Positions 16,384 through 24,447 of a DNA stretch of 63,534 nucleotides are shown here, one piece after another. A program made the translations under genes and the position numbers. Below the pieces are notes generated by a model, which was not told the origin of the DNA, ran no database searches, and saw nothing but the letters and a program-made list of their open reading frames with translations. Positions within the stretch are counted from its first letter, which is position 1, and each line of letters starts with the position of its first letter. Origin of the DNA: a virus; the IMG/VR virus record IMGVR_UViG_3300033142_001028, positions 1 through 63,534 of that record; one strand, 5' to 3'.

Positions 16384-16829
16384 TGCTTAATAAACACAGA
16401 CAACGAGGTTTTGGCGGGATTGCAATGTATATGGGAATTGTTTTACTTATAGTTCTTGCAGGTTCTGCAACATATTTCAAATGGTCTCAGGACAAACTAG
16501 CAGAAGCTAATCAATTAGTTGCTGTAGAAAAAGCTGGGCGCGCATCTGCTGAGGCAAATCTTACGTTCTTGCAAGAAAGTCATCGCAAGCAACAAGAAGC
16601 AATCGGAAGACTATCAAGTGCGTCAGCAGAAATTCGAAAAGAGCAAGAAGTGACAATTGACATTTTTGCAGAACATGATCTTCAAAGGCTTGCAGAACGT
16701 AAGCCTGGCCTGATAGAACGTCGCGTAAACAGTGCTACGGAGCGTGTATTTAATGAACTGGAAGATATTACAGATCCTATGAGTTATGTATCAAAGCCAG
16801 GCGGCGAATTCGTAAAGGATGAGAAATAA
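16383..16829 (+). CDS. Inner-membrane coiled-coil protein, possible i-spanin
   Basis: A 148-residue protein with one N-terminal transmembrane segment (MYMGIVLLIVLAGSATYF, residues 15-32) preceded by basic residues, then a long coiled coil (about 35-100). This N-in, periplasmic-helix layout fits an i-spanin (Rz type). The next gene encodes a lipoprotein, the expected partner. The pairing is the main support; sequence alone does not prove it. Confidence 0.45.
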   Translation: MLNKHRQRGFGGIAMYMGIVLLIVLAGSATYFKWSQDKLAEANQLVAVEKAGRASAEANLTFLQESHRKQQEAIGRLSSASAEIRKEQEVTIDIFAEHDLQRLAERKPGLIERRVNSATERVFNELEDITDPMSYVSKPGGEFVKDEK

Positions 16830-17194
16830 TGAGAATTTTACTAATTATTTCCACTTTACTATTGATTTCTGCATGTAGTGGTGTTAAAGTAGTAGACGTA
16901 AAGGCAGACGTAGTGGAGCAAACTGTTATACATCCGAATCTTCCAGCGCAATTGTCAATGCGTAAAGTAGATTGGACTGTATTTAACAGAGCGAAAATTG
17001 AAAAGTTATTAGCAGATTATCCAGATCGAGAAATTGTACTATTTGCTTTGTCTGCGAAAGGATACGAAAATCTTTCGTTGAATGTTGGCGAAATTATACG
17101 TTACGTTAAGGAACAGAAAAACGTAATTATTTATTACATAGAAATTCTCCCAGGAGCAGATACGCTTACCGAGGAGGATAATACGAAAGAGTAA
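16829..17194 (+). CDS. Lipoprotein, possible o-spanin partner
   Basis: A 121-residue protein with signal peptide [16 protein letters not shown] and a lipobox ISAC. The mature part has a beta-type domain and an acidic C-terminus. It overlaps the preceding membrane coiled-coil gene by one base, as Rz/Rz1 pairs often do, so an outer-membrane spanin role is plausible. It is longer than most Rz1 proteins and lacks their proline richness, which weakens the call. Confidence 0.45.
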   Translation: MRILLIISTLLLISACSGVKVVDVKADVVEQTVIHPNLPAQLSMRKVDWTVFNRAKIEKLLADYPDREIVLFALSAKGYENLSLNVGEIIRYVKEQKNVIIYYIEILPGADTLTEEDNTKE

Positions 17195-17198
17195 GTTT

Positions 17199-17972
17199 AT
17201 GAACAGTAATCATTATTATGATGTACTTGGTGTTAAGAAAAATGCATCAGCAGCAGAAATTAAAAAACAATACCGTAAACTTGCCCAAAAGTATCACCCT
17301 GATCGCAGTAGTGATCCTAACGCGAAGGAAAAATTCCAAGAAATAAATTCTGCTTATCAAACACTCAAAAATCCAGAGAAAAAAGCAGAGTACGATAATC
17401 CTCGGCAACAACAAGGCCAAGGCGGTTTTACATATACTACTAGCATGGACGGCGAAAGCTTGCACGATGCCCTTCGAAAAGCAATGGGCGGCGGCTTTCA
17501 TCAGCGGCGGCATCAGCAAATGGCGCAAGTCAATATCACGCTAGAGGAAGCATTCTCTGGAACTACACGAACACTAAATGGAGAAAGTTTCAACATTCCT
17601 GCTGGAATGCGAAGTGGTAACCACTTGCAAGTTGGTGAATTTATTATCATCATTAACGTACATCGACATCACAAATTTCAACGCTCCCACGATGATCTAT
17701 TAACAGGAATTGAGATTTCTGCAATCGAAGCTATGCTCGGTGTAGAATGTGGAATTACAAATATCGACGGTAAAAAAGTAACAGTAAAAATTCCTGCAGG
17801 CATACAATATGGAAAACTTGTACGAGTTCCTGGAAAAGGAATGCCCAATCCTGAAATAAATCAGCGCGGAGATTTACTAATACAAGTGGTAATGTCAATT
17901 CCTGATGATTTGACAAATGCGGAACGAGCAAGTATAATGAACGTTAAACATCGTAAAACATTTGATATATAG
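17199..17972 (+). CDS. DnaJ/CbpA-type co-chaperone
   Basis: A 257-residue type II Hsp40. The J domain covers residues 5-66 with the essential HPD at 33-35 and ends ...KKAEYDN. A short Gln/Gly-rich linker is followed by the CTDI/CTDII substrate-binding beta domains ([35 protein letters not shown]). There is no zinc-finger domain, as in CbpA. It should stimulate host DnaK and hand over substrates. It sits directly before a ClpA-type unfoldase, suggesting a joint role in protein remodelling. Confidence 0.9.
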   Translation: MNSNHYYDVLGVKKNASAAEIKKQYRKLAQKYHPDRSSDPNAKEKFQEINSAYQTLKNPEKKAEYDNPRQQQGQGGFTYTTSMDGESLHDALRKAMGGGFHQRRHQQMAQVNITLEEAFSGTTRTLNGESFNIPAGMRSGNHLQVGEFIIIINVHRHHKFQRSHDDLLTGIEISAIEAMLGVECGITNIDGKKVTVKIPAGIQYGKLVRVPGKGMPNPEINQRGDLLIQVVMSIPDDLTNAERASIMNVKHRKTFDI

Positions 17973-17981
17973 GAGAATTAA

Positions 17982-20306
17982 ATGAGTCTGGGAAATAGCG
18001 AAAACGGCGACGAGCCGAATCGTAATAATGAAGCAGTAAATAATGTCATGGAGCGAGCGCACATATTCGCTACTGAAAACTACCATGAGTACGTAACCAT
18101 CGAACATTTACTGTGGTCTCTCTTGCATGAAAAAGATTTGCAAAGAATTCTTACGGACATCGGTGGCCGTCCAAATATCATTCGTAACGAAGTCGAGAAT
18201 CATTTAAATACAGCTAACCTAGAAGTGCCAGTTGAAGCACAGATTGGATACACAGGTGCAGATCACACGACTGCACTAACTCGCGTATTTCAACGAGCTT
18301 TGACACAGTATATTTTCGCTGGGCGGCCAGAGATTACAACATACGGTTTACTTCTAAGCATAATGAATGAAGATCATAGTCACGCAGTTTTCTTTATACA
18401 AAAAGGAAGAATTTCGCGTAATAAATTAGTAGAATATCTCAAAGAATACGATGGTAGTCAGAGTGACGCAGAGCTTGATGATGCGCTAGAAGAATACTGT
18501 CGCAACCTTAATGACGAATCCAAGGACGGACTTATTGATCCGATTGTTGGTCGCGAGGAAGAAATTGCTGATACAATTGAGATATTGGCACGGCGCAAAA
18601 AGAATAATGTTTGTTATGTCGGACACCCAGGCGTAGGTAAGACTGCACTAGCGGAAGGTCTTGCTAAAAAAATTGTTGACGGTGAAGTTCCTAAAGCACT
18701 TGAAGCTAAAGAAGTGTACAGTCTTGATATTGGCGCGCTGGTCGCTGGTACAAAGTACCGCGGCGATTTCGAGGAACGCCTAAAGAAAGTACTCAAAAGC
18801 ATTCAAAAGAAAGGTAATGTAATTCTATTCATTGATGAAATACACATGATTATGGGCGCAGGCACAGCATCACAGGGTACAATGGACGCAGGAAACATTC
18901 TCAAACCTATGCTAGCAAAGGGAGAATTACGCTGCATCGGTGCTACAACATTCGATGAATACGAGACTCACTTTGAAAAAGACAAAGCACTTAAGCGTAG
19001 ATTCGGTAAGTATGAAGTAAAAGAGCCGAGTGTAAAGAATACTAAGCGAATTCTCAAAGGACTCGCAAAATACTATGAAAAATTTCATGGCGTGAAGTAT
19101 GAAAAAGGCACACTCATCGCGGCTGTTGACTTATCCGAACGTTATATGAAGAATAAATTTCGACCTGACAAAGCAATTGACATCATGGATTTGGCTGGAG
19201 CTAAGGCTAAGCTTGCAGACGAACCAGTAGTTGATATGGATATGATTATCAAAACTACTTCTAAGCTTGCAAAGATTCCTACAGATATGATTGACATTAG
19301 AGAAAATGATGCCATCTCAACTCTGAATTCCAAACTCAAAGATCGTGTATATGGTCAGGCAACAGCAATTGAAACTTTAGTAGAAGCTATTGAAATCAGT
19401 AAGAGTGGCTTACGTGATGAATGCAAGCCAATCGGTTCTTATCTCTTACTTGGTCCTACTGGAGTCGGCAAAACTTATCTTGCAAAAGAATTATCTGAGG
19501 CACTCGGTGTTGAACTTGTTCGGTTCGATATGTCTGAATACCAAGAGAAACACTCTGTTTCTAAATTGATCGGAGCTCCTCCAGGTTATGTTGGGCACGG
19601 CGAAGGTGAGGCTGGCAGTGGACAGTTGATTAATAAAGTCGAAAACAATCCGAACTGCGTATTGCTACTTGATGAAATTGAAAAAGCAGCACCAGAAGTT
19701 ACACAAGTACTTCTACAGGTTATGGATGATGGTCGTTTGACTAGCAGCACAGGCAAAACGATTGATTTTACAAACGTAATACTCTTAATGTCATCTAATT
19801 TAGGTGCAGCAGAGGGTGAGAAACTTAATATCGGATTCGGGGATCAAGAAAAAGTTGGCGAAGATGATGCAGCAGTTAAACGTTTCTTCGCACCTGAGTT
19901 CCGCAATAGAATAGACGGCATAATCAAGTTTAACAAACTTGGCATTGACGAAATGAAGCTTATTGTTAGTCGAGAAATCGACAAACTAAATGATATGCTT
20001 GCTGACAAGAAAATTTCTGTAACTTGTATGGCAGCAGCTAAGAAATTACTCGCAACAGAAGGCTACGATCCAAAAATGGGTGCAAGGCCAATGGCAAGAT
20101 TGATTCAAGAAAAAGTCAAAAAGCCAATTTCGAAAGAGATTTTGTTTGGTGATTTACAGAATGGCGGTAGAGTTAAGGTCGGTGTTGAAGACGGTGAATT
20201 GAGTCTAACAATAACTCCTGCGAAAGTAGCACTAATCGCGCCAACTGTTGATGAAGTATTAGTAAACGAAGTAACAATTAACAAAGAGAACCCCACACAA
20301 GACTGA
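17982..20306 (+). CDS. clpA: ClpA-type AAA+ unfoldase
   Basis: A 774-residue Hsp100 protein. A Clp N-domain (about 20-150) precedes two AAA+ modules, with Walker A GHPGVGKT at 214-221 and GPTGVGKT at 491-498. There is no ClpB-type M domain between them. In the second module IGF at 617-619 lies just before [11 protein letters not shown], the position of the ClpP-docking loop of ClpA, so it can probably recruit host ClpP peptidase. Length matches E. coli ClpA (758). It ends at a strong terminator and follows a DnaJ-like gene. Confidence 0.9.
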   Translation: MSLGNSENGDEPNRNNEAVNNVMERAHIFATENYHEYVTIEHLLWSLLHEKDLQRILTDIGGRPNIIRNEVENHLNTANLEVPVEAQIGYTGADHTTALTRVFQRALTQYIFAGRPEITTYGLLLSIMNEDHSHAVFFIQKGRISRNKLVEYLKEYDGSQSDAELDDALEEYCRNLNDESKDGLIDPIVGREEEIADTIEILARRKKNNVCYVGHPGVGKTALAEGLAKKIVDGEVPKALEAKEVYSLDIGALVAGTKYRGDFEERLKKVLKSIQKKGNVILFIDEIHMIMGAGTASQGTMDAGNILKPMLAKGELRCIGATTFDEYETHFEKDKALKRRFGKYEVKEPSVKNTKRILKGLAKYYEKFHGVKYEKGTLIAAVDLSERYMKNKFRPDKAIDIMDLAGAKAKLADEPVVDMDMIIKTTSKLAKIPTDMIDIRENDAISTLNSKLKDRVYGQATAIETLVEAIEISKSGLRDECKPIGSYLLLGPTGVGKTYLAKELSEALGVELVRFDMSEYQEKHSVSKLIGAPPGYVGHGEGEAGSGQLINKVENNPNCVLLLDEIEKAAPEVTQVLLQVMDDGRLTSSTGKTIDFTNVILLMSSNLGAAEGEKLNIGFGDQEKVGEDDAAVKRFFAPEFRNRIDGIIKFNKLGIDEMKLIVSREIDKLNDMLADKKISVTCMAAAKKLLATEGYDPKMGARPMARLIQEKVKKPISKEILFGDLQNGGRVKVGVEDGELSLTITPAKVALIAPTVDEVLVNEVTINKENPTQD

Positions 20307-20331
20307 CCTCCTATTCGTCAAGCTGTGGTCC

Positions 20332-20362
20332 AGGATAGCCTTTCGGGGCTATCCTTTTTTTT
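20332..20362 (+). terminator. Rho-independent terminator after clpA
   Basis: A perfect 9-bp stem (AGGATAGCC at 20332-20340 with GGCTATCCT at 20347-20355), a six-base loop and a run of eight T. Confidence 0.92.
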
Positions 20363-20374
20363 GCGCGTCTTTTT

Positions 20375-20383
20375 GATAAATAC
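20375..20383 (+). promoter_or_regulatory. T4-like late promoter box GATAAATAC
   Basis: GATAAATAC starts 13 bases after the terminator T-run and ends 29 bases before the ATG at 20413. The clean placement between a terminator and a structural gene makes this one of the best examples of the late box. Confidence 0.65.
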
Positions 20384-20412
20384 TAACAATACTAAGCGTA
20401 ATAGGAAAAATT

Positions 20413-20862
20413 ATGGCAGTCACACCAGCTAGAAAATCAGTTTTAATGATGACCAATACAGGACGAAATCATAATCTGACAGGCGATAAAATTCGTGCTG
20501 ATGGATATTATGGTCGCACCGATGGCATACACACAGTACAGGTTGTTGTTGCTAATTTCACAGGCAGCTTCGGAATACAAGGCACGTTAGCAACTGAGCC
20601 AGATGAAGCTGATTGGTTCGATATTAATGTGAATGTCAATCAAAATGTATCTAGCGCAAGCCCATATGCATCATTTCCTGTTAACCCAGCAGCACCAACA
20701 AACCCAGGCGGCAACGGTGATGATGCTACCTTAGCATTCACTTTCGTAGGCAATTTTGTATATCTACGTGCAATACTTGATCGAAGCACAATCACAGAAC
20801 CATCTGAGCTAGCAGCAGTAACAGAATTAGGAGTAATTAGTAAAGTATTATTGAGTATGTAA
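20413..20862 (+). CDS. Putative virion structural protein
   Basis: A 149-residue beta-rich protein under a late box. It starts MAVTPARKSVLMM, contains VQVVVANFTGSFGIQGTL and an Asn/Pro/Gly-rich loop in the middle. Composition and location at the head of the tail-fibre region suggest a tail or baseplate decoration protein. No T4 counterpart is recognised. Confidence 0.55.
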   Translation: MAVTPARKSVLMMTNTGRNHNLTGDKIRADGYYGRTDGIHTVQVVVANFTGSFGIQGTLATEPDEADWFDINVNVNQNVSSASPYASFPVNPAAPTNPGGNGDDATLAFTFVGNFVYLRAILDRSTITEPSELAAVTELGVISKVLLSM

Positions 20863-20872
20863 GGAGAACATA

Positions 20873-21100
20873 ATGGCACATGAGAGCGAAGCAGAGGCAT
20901 TAGGTAAGGCAGCATTTATAGCAGGTAAAACGAGACAACCGATGAAAGATCATGCACTTGTAAAATTGTTACAAGGACATGGATCAGAAGATCATCACCC
21001 AAATTCGCCTGGAGCAGAAATGTCTCCAGCAGAAAGGCGCATTATGGAAAGGAAAATAAACGACTGGAAACACGGCTGGGATGAAGAACGAGCAAAATAG
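20873..21100 (+). CDS. RMF-like small protein, copy 1
   Basis: A 75-residue protein with the layout of ribosome modulation factor: a helix with A-x3-G-x-A-AFIAGKTRQPM-x-D, a variable middle and a second helix ending W-K-H-GW-DEER. In E. coli RMF the comparable parts are RGYQAGIAGRSKE and WLGGWREAMADR. A second copy follows at 21112. If the reading is right, it might bind ribosomes late in infection; it might equally be a virion protein that re-used the fold. AAGGAG precedes the start. Confidence 0.5.
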   Translation: MAHESEAEALGKAAFIAGKTRQPMKDHALVKLLQGHGSEDHHPNSPGAEMSPAERRIMERKINDWKHGWDEERAK

Positions 21101-21111
21101 TTGAGATAATA

Positions 21112-21405
21112 ATGAATAACATTAATGCGAATGGAAGAGGACGAGCATCATACGGCAGAGGCAAAGCACGCCAACCTATGAACGATACACGGTTTGTAAG
21201 ACTGATGTATGCAGAAGTCGAAGGAAGCGACGATAATCCCCGTGAAGTTAAAGCGCATTATATTACAGAATGGAAGAATGGTTGGAATGAGGCTAAGACA
21301 GAAAATACAAAATCAGTTGCTAGCAAGACGGCAAGCAAAGCTAAGAAAAAAGCTAAAAAGAAATCAAAAAGAAGGCTAAATAATGACACATCACATAGTT
21401 TATGA
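21112..21405 (+). CDS. RMF-like small protein, copy 2, with lysine-rich tail
   Basis: A 97-residue relative of the preceding protein: G-x-G-x-A-SYGRGKARQPM-N-D, then ITEWKNGWNEAK. Residues 66-90 are a lysine/alanine/serine-rich tail (KTASKAKKKAKKKSKRR) resembling a histone-like nucleic-acid-binding end. The stop lies inside the following homing endonuclease gene (overlap 23 bases), so the last residues may have been altered by that insertion. Confidence 0.5.
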   Translation: MNNINANGRGRASYGRGKARQPMNDTRFVRLMYAEVEGSDDNPREVKAHYITEWKNGWNEAKTENTKSVASKTASKAKKKAKKKSKRRLNNDTSHSL

Positions 21406-21964
21406 AACTAAATGTCTAATATCAAACAAAATATATGTGGGTTGTCATACCACAGAGAACATAGATGATGGCTATTTAGGTTCAGGAAAGATATTACGTC
21501 AAGCAATCAAAAAATATGGAAAGAAAGATTTTCAACGAACAATTCTTAAAGAATTTTCTAATTCTAAGGATATGTTTGAATATGAAAATCACGTTGTAAA
21601 TGAGGAATTTATAGCATTACCAAATACATATAATATTGTTGTCGGTGGATCAGGTGGGTTCAATGTGCAAGATAAAGAAGACTGGTTGCGAAAAATAAAA
21701 ATTGCTGCTGGTAACAGAACACACAATCCTGCGCTAGGAAACAAACATACAGAAAAAGCCAAAAAGCTTATTTCAGATGCTAATAAAAAACGAGGGCACG
21801 ATCACCTTTTAATACAAGCACAACTAAAGCGGGGATCAAAGTGGTGCAATAACGGAATCAAAGAAAAAATGTTGCAGGAAATACCTGAAGGATGGGTGCA
21901 AGGACGAATCTGTAAAACATTAGGCCGTCCAAAGATACAGGAGAAGAACATTGACCAGAATTAA
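21383..21964 (+). CDS. GIY-YIG homing endonuclease
   Basis: A 193-residue protein. The N-terminal GIY-YIG domain is seen in HIVYETKCLISNKIYVGCHTT, with the second strand as IYVG and catalytic Arg in LRQAIKKYG. A NUMOD3-type unit follows (GNKHTEKAKKLISDA). The C-terminus (WCNNGIKEKM, PEGWVQGRICKTL) is shared with the HNH endonuclease at 14991. It is inserted before a tail-fibre gene, whose TTG start lies within its last codons. Confidence 0.85.
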   Translation: MTHHIVYETKCLISNKIYVGCHTTENIDDGYLGSGKILRQAIKKYGKKDFQRTILKEFSNSKDMFEYENHVVNEEFIALPNTYNIVVGGSGGFNVQDKEDWLRKIKIAAGNRTHNPALGNKHTEKAKKLISDANKKRGHDHLLIQAQLKRGSKWCNNGIKEKMLQEIPEGWVQGRICKTLGRPKIQEKNIDQN

Positions 21965-23225
21965 TGCCGGTAACACGCTCGCAAATCAGTACGCACCGCC
22001 GTTTGTAATTACAGATAATGTTACTACAAACTGGCATCTACGTTGGAATGCTGATTTAATAGCGTTTGAGGCATATGACCCAAGCGAGAGTGTTGTTGAA
22101 TCAGGATTTGATAGTATTGAATCTGCACTTTTCACTGATGTTACACAACAAGTATTTGTTGTGCCGTGGGAAGCAGCAACTAAAGAGTCTGTATTCATTA
22201 CTATACAAGGTGTTAAACAGCAACAAGATGCCTATACAATAGTAACAAATATTGGCAGCGGGTCAACAACAGTAACACTAGCTGATACGGTATCTGTTGA
22301 AACAGTCGAAATCTTAGGTCTACAAACTTCTGGTGGTGCTAGTATAGAAGTATATTTAGAAACTGCTGTCGGTGCACAAACACTATTTCCAACATCAGGT
22401 AGTATCGGTTGGTATCCTGCAAGTGAACAATCTCTTATTGTAACTCATAACGGTCTAAAATTAACTACTACAGAATATAGTATCATACCTAATGCTACAT
22501 TCACTGGCGCACAAGTTAGCATTGTATCAGGATTAGTGGTTGATGCAGATGTAATTGAAGTTCTCGGCATCGTCACAGCAGGAGAAACTCCTGCTAGCCC
22601 AGTTGAACTTGTAAATCTTACTCCTTCTGATGTAACACTATTTTCAGCAAAACGAGTTGCAGGTGAAACACAGTTTTTCGATATTAAAGGATTAACTGAA
22701 GGTACAAATATTACACTAACAGCAGGCGGAAGTTCTATTACAATCGACGCTGATATTGGTGATTTTGCAAATGTAGGAGGCGGCGAACCAGTTGCACTTA
22801 TCGGAAGTCTTTCAGAAACTATTACTCCGACCAATGAACTAGAATTTAAACGTCTTTTTGCATCCATTACACCAGTAGATCGTATCACGTTAAGCAGTAC
22901 TGCTGACACAATTACGTTTGCATACAACATAGGTTGGAAAACTATTACTGATACTGATTCTCCGTATACCGTGCTTGCAGTAGAGAGACTAATTGCTATC
23001 AACGGATTATCAGCAATTCTAGGCATAACACTTCAAGATCCTAGCACATTACCGAATGGCGAAACAATTACTATTAAGAATCAAACAACAGGCACATTCG
23101 CAATAACTCTTACGCCAGCAGCAGGGTTTATTGACGGTGCTGGCACATACGTCATCAACACAGCATACGGATACGTTACACTTTACAGCGACGGAAATCA
23201 CTATTACATAATTTCTGAGGGATAA
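21951..23225 (+). CDS. Tail fibre or fibre-associated structural protein, TTG start
   Basis: A 424-residue, Thr/Ser/Gly/Val-rich beta protein typical of fibres. Translation starts at TTG 21951, with GGAG at 21940-21943 and overlap with the end of the homing endonuclease gene. Repeated phrases such as VVPWEAATKESVFITIQGVKQ and QSLIVTHNGLK suggest duplicated fibre modules. The C-terminus (GNHYYIISEG) resembles phage tail-fibre ends. Two further fibre genes follow. Confidence 0.7.
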   Translation: MTRINAGNTLANQYAPPFVITDNVTTNWHLRWNADLIAFEAYDPSESVVESGFDSIESALFTDVTQQVFVVPWEAATKESVFITIQGVKQQQDAYTIVTNIGSGSTTVTLADTVSVETVEILGLQTSGGASIEVYLETAVGAQTLFPTSGSIGWYPASEQSLIVTHNGLKLTTTEYSIIPNATFTGAQVSIVSGLVVDADVIEVLGIVTAGETPASPVELVNLTPSDVTLFSAKRVAGETQFFDIKGLTEGTNITLTAGGSSITIDADIGDFANVGGGEPVALIGSLSETITPTNELEFKRLFASITPVDRITLSSTADTITFAYNIGWKTITDTDSPYTVLAVERLIAINGLSAILGITLQDPSTLPNGETITIKNQTTGTFAITLTPAAGFIDGAGTYVINTAYGYVTLYSDGNHYYIISEG

Positions 23226-23226
23226 G

Positions 23227-24393
23227 ATGGCTGGTCTAACTCGGATTAAAACAAACAACATTCTTGACAGAGAGGTTCGGGAACAAGACCTAGCTGACGC
23301 AGCAGTTACGTTCGATAAAATCAATATTACTTCAGGCGGTTCAGTAGGCGAATCTCTTAAGGTTGGCGCTGGCGGCACACTACTCTGGGAACTTGCCTCA
23401 GGCTCTACTAACGCACTTGACACCTTAGTTGATGTTGATACAATAGGCAAACTAAACGGCGATAGTCTCGTTTATGATGTCGGAAGCGGACTATGGAAAG
23501 CTGGAAGTAATGTTCCTAGTAGTCTCGGGCTCAACAGTCTTACTAATGTTACACTTACTACGCCACTCGTTCAAAATGAATTTTTACGTTATGATGGCAT
23601 TGAATGGATTAACGATGCTATTTCAGTTGTATATATTGACGGCATACAACCTGTTGCAATCACTGGCTTACTTGATAATCTTGTAGATGTTGTCGTACCT
23701 AGTCCAACAGTAAATCAACATTTAGTATTTGATGGTAGTGTATGGAGAGCTTCTGATGCTGCCAATGTCGGTAGCATAGATCAATTAGACGATGTAGATA
23801 CTACTACAGTTACACCTATCAGCGGTGATGCACTTGTATGGGATGGTGTTGGCGATTGGGCTCCTTTTGCTATCGTCGGTCTCGGCGCATCAAGTAATAC
23901 ATTCATGGTTGCTGACATTACTGCTAGAGATTTACTAACTCCTGCAGATGGTGACCAATCATTTGTACGTAGCGGCGCTACTACAAGTGAATGGGAAATG
24001 TATATTTGGGATGTACTCGCAGGGCCCGCAGCATGGATTCTTATTAGTACACAAGATAGTGCAAGCACTGATGCTAAGACAATCGAAGCAATTGTTGTAC
24101 CAGCCACAATTAGCCCAGTGTTGCTTGGCAACGTTAGTCCTGATTCGCGTGTTACGGTTGTAACAATTGAAGTCACAATAGCCTTTGATGGATCACCAAC
24201 ATTAAGTGTAGGTGACAGTGGAGATAATGCACGACTTATTGATGATTCATTACATGATCTGAGCGAACTCGGCACATATAGTACAACAACTGACTACGTG
24301 TATGGTGGTAGTACAGATACGGATATTAATGGATATTTCTCTGCAGGCGGAGCTACAACTGGTTCTGCTCGTATCCTCGTAACGTATGTATAA
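23227..24393 (+). CDS. Tail fibre-like structural protein
   Basis: A 388-residue protein that begins MAGLTRIKTNNILDREV and contains repeats of the type LDTLVDVDTIGK...L-x-WDG-x-G-x-W (for example NQHLVFDGSVWRAS and DALVWDGVGDWAP). Such repeats are common in phage tail-fibre shafts. It lies two bases after the preceding fibre gene and is followed by a late box for the next one. Confidence 0.7.
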   Translation: MAGLTRIKTNNILDREVREQDLADAAVTFDKINITSGGSVGESLKVGAGGTLLWELASGSTNALDTLVDVDTIGKLNGDSLVYDVGSGLWKAGSNVPSSLGLNSLTNVTLTTPLVQNEFLRYDGIEWINDAISVVYIDGIQPVAITGLLDNLVDVVVPSPTVNQHLVFDGSVWRASDAANVGSIDQLDDVDTTTVTPISGDALVWDGVGDWAPFAIVGLGASSNTFMVADITARDLLTPADGDQSFVRSGATTSEWEMYIWDVLAGPAAWILISTQDSASTDAKTIEAIVVPATISPVLLGNVSPDSRVTVVTIEVTIAFDGSPTLSVGDSGDNARLIDDSLHDLSELGTYSTTTDYVYGGSTDTDINGYFSAGGATTGSARILVTYV

Positions 24394-24409
24394 TTTTTCC
24401 TTTAATTAG

Positions 24410-24418
24410 GATAAATAC
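24410..24418 (+). promoter_or_regulatory. T4-like late promoter box GATAAATAC
   Basis: GATAAATAC lies 29 bases before the ATG of the large fibre gene, the same spacing as at 20375. Confidence 0.65.
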
Positions 24419-24447
24419 AACATAGAATGAATTAATAGGAACCCACA

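Noticed and set aside
22445-23026. 193-codon minus-strand frame opposite a tail-fibre gene
   Set aside because: Ser/Val/Pro-rich shadow of the Thr/Gly/Asp-rich fibre coding sequence, with no start signals. The frames at 26016-26534 and 23781-24275 are the same kind.
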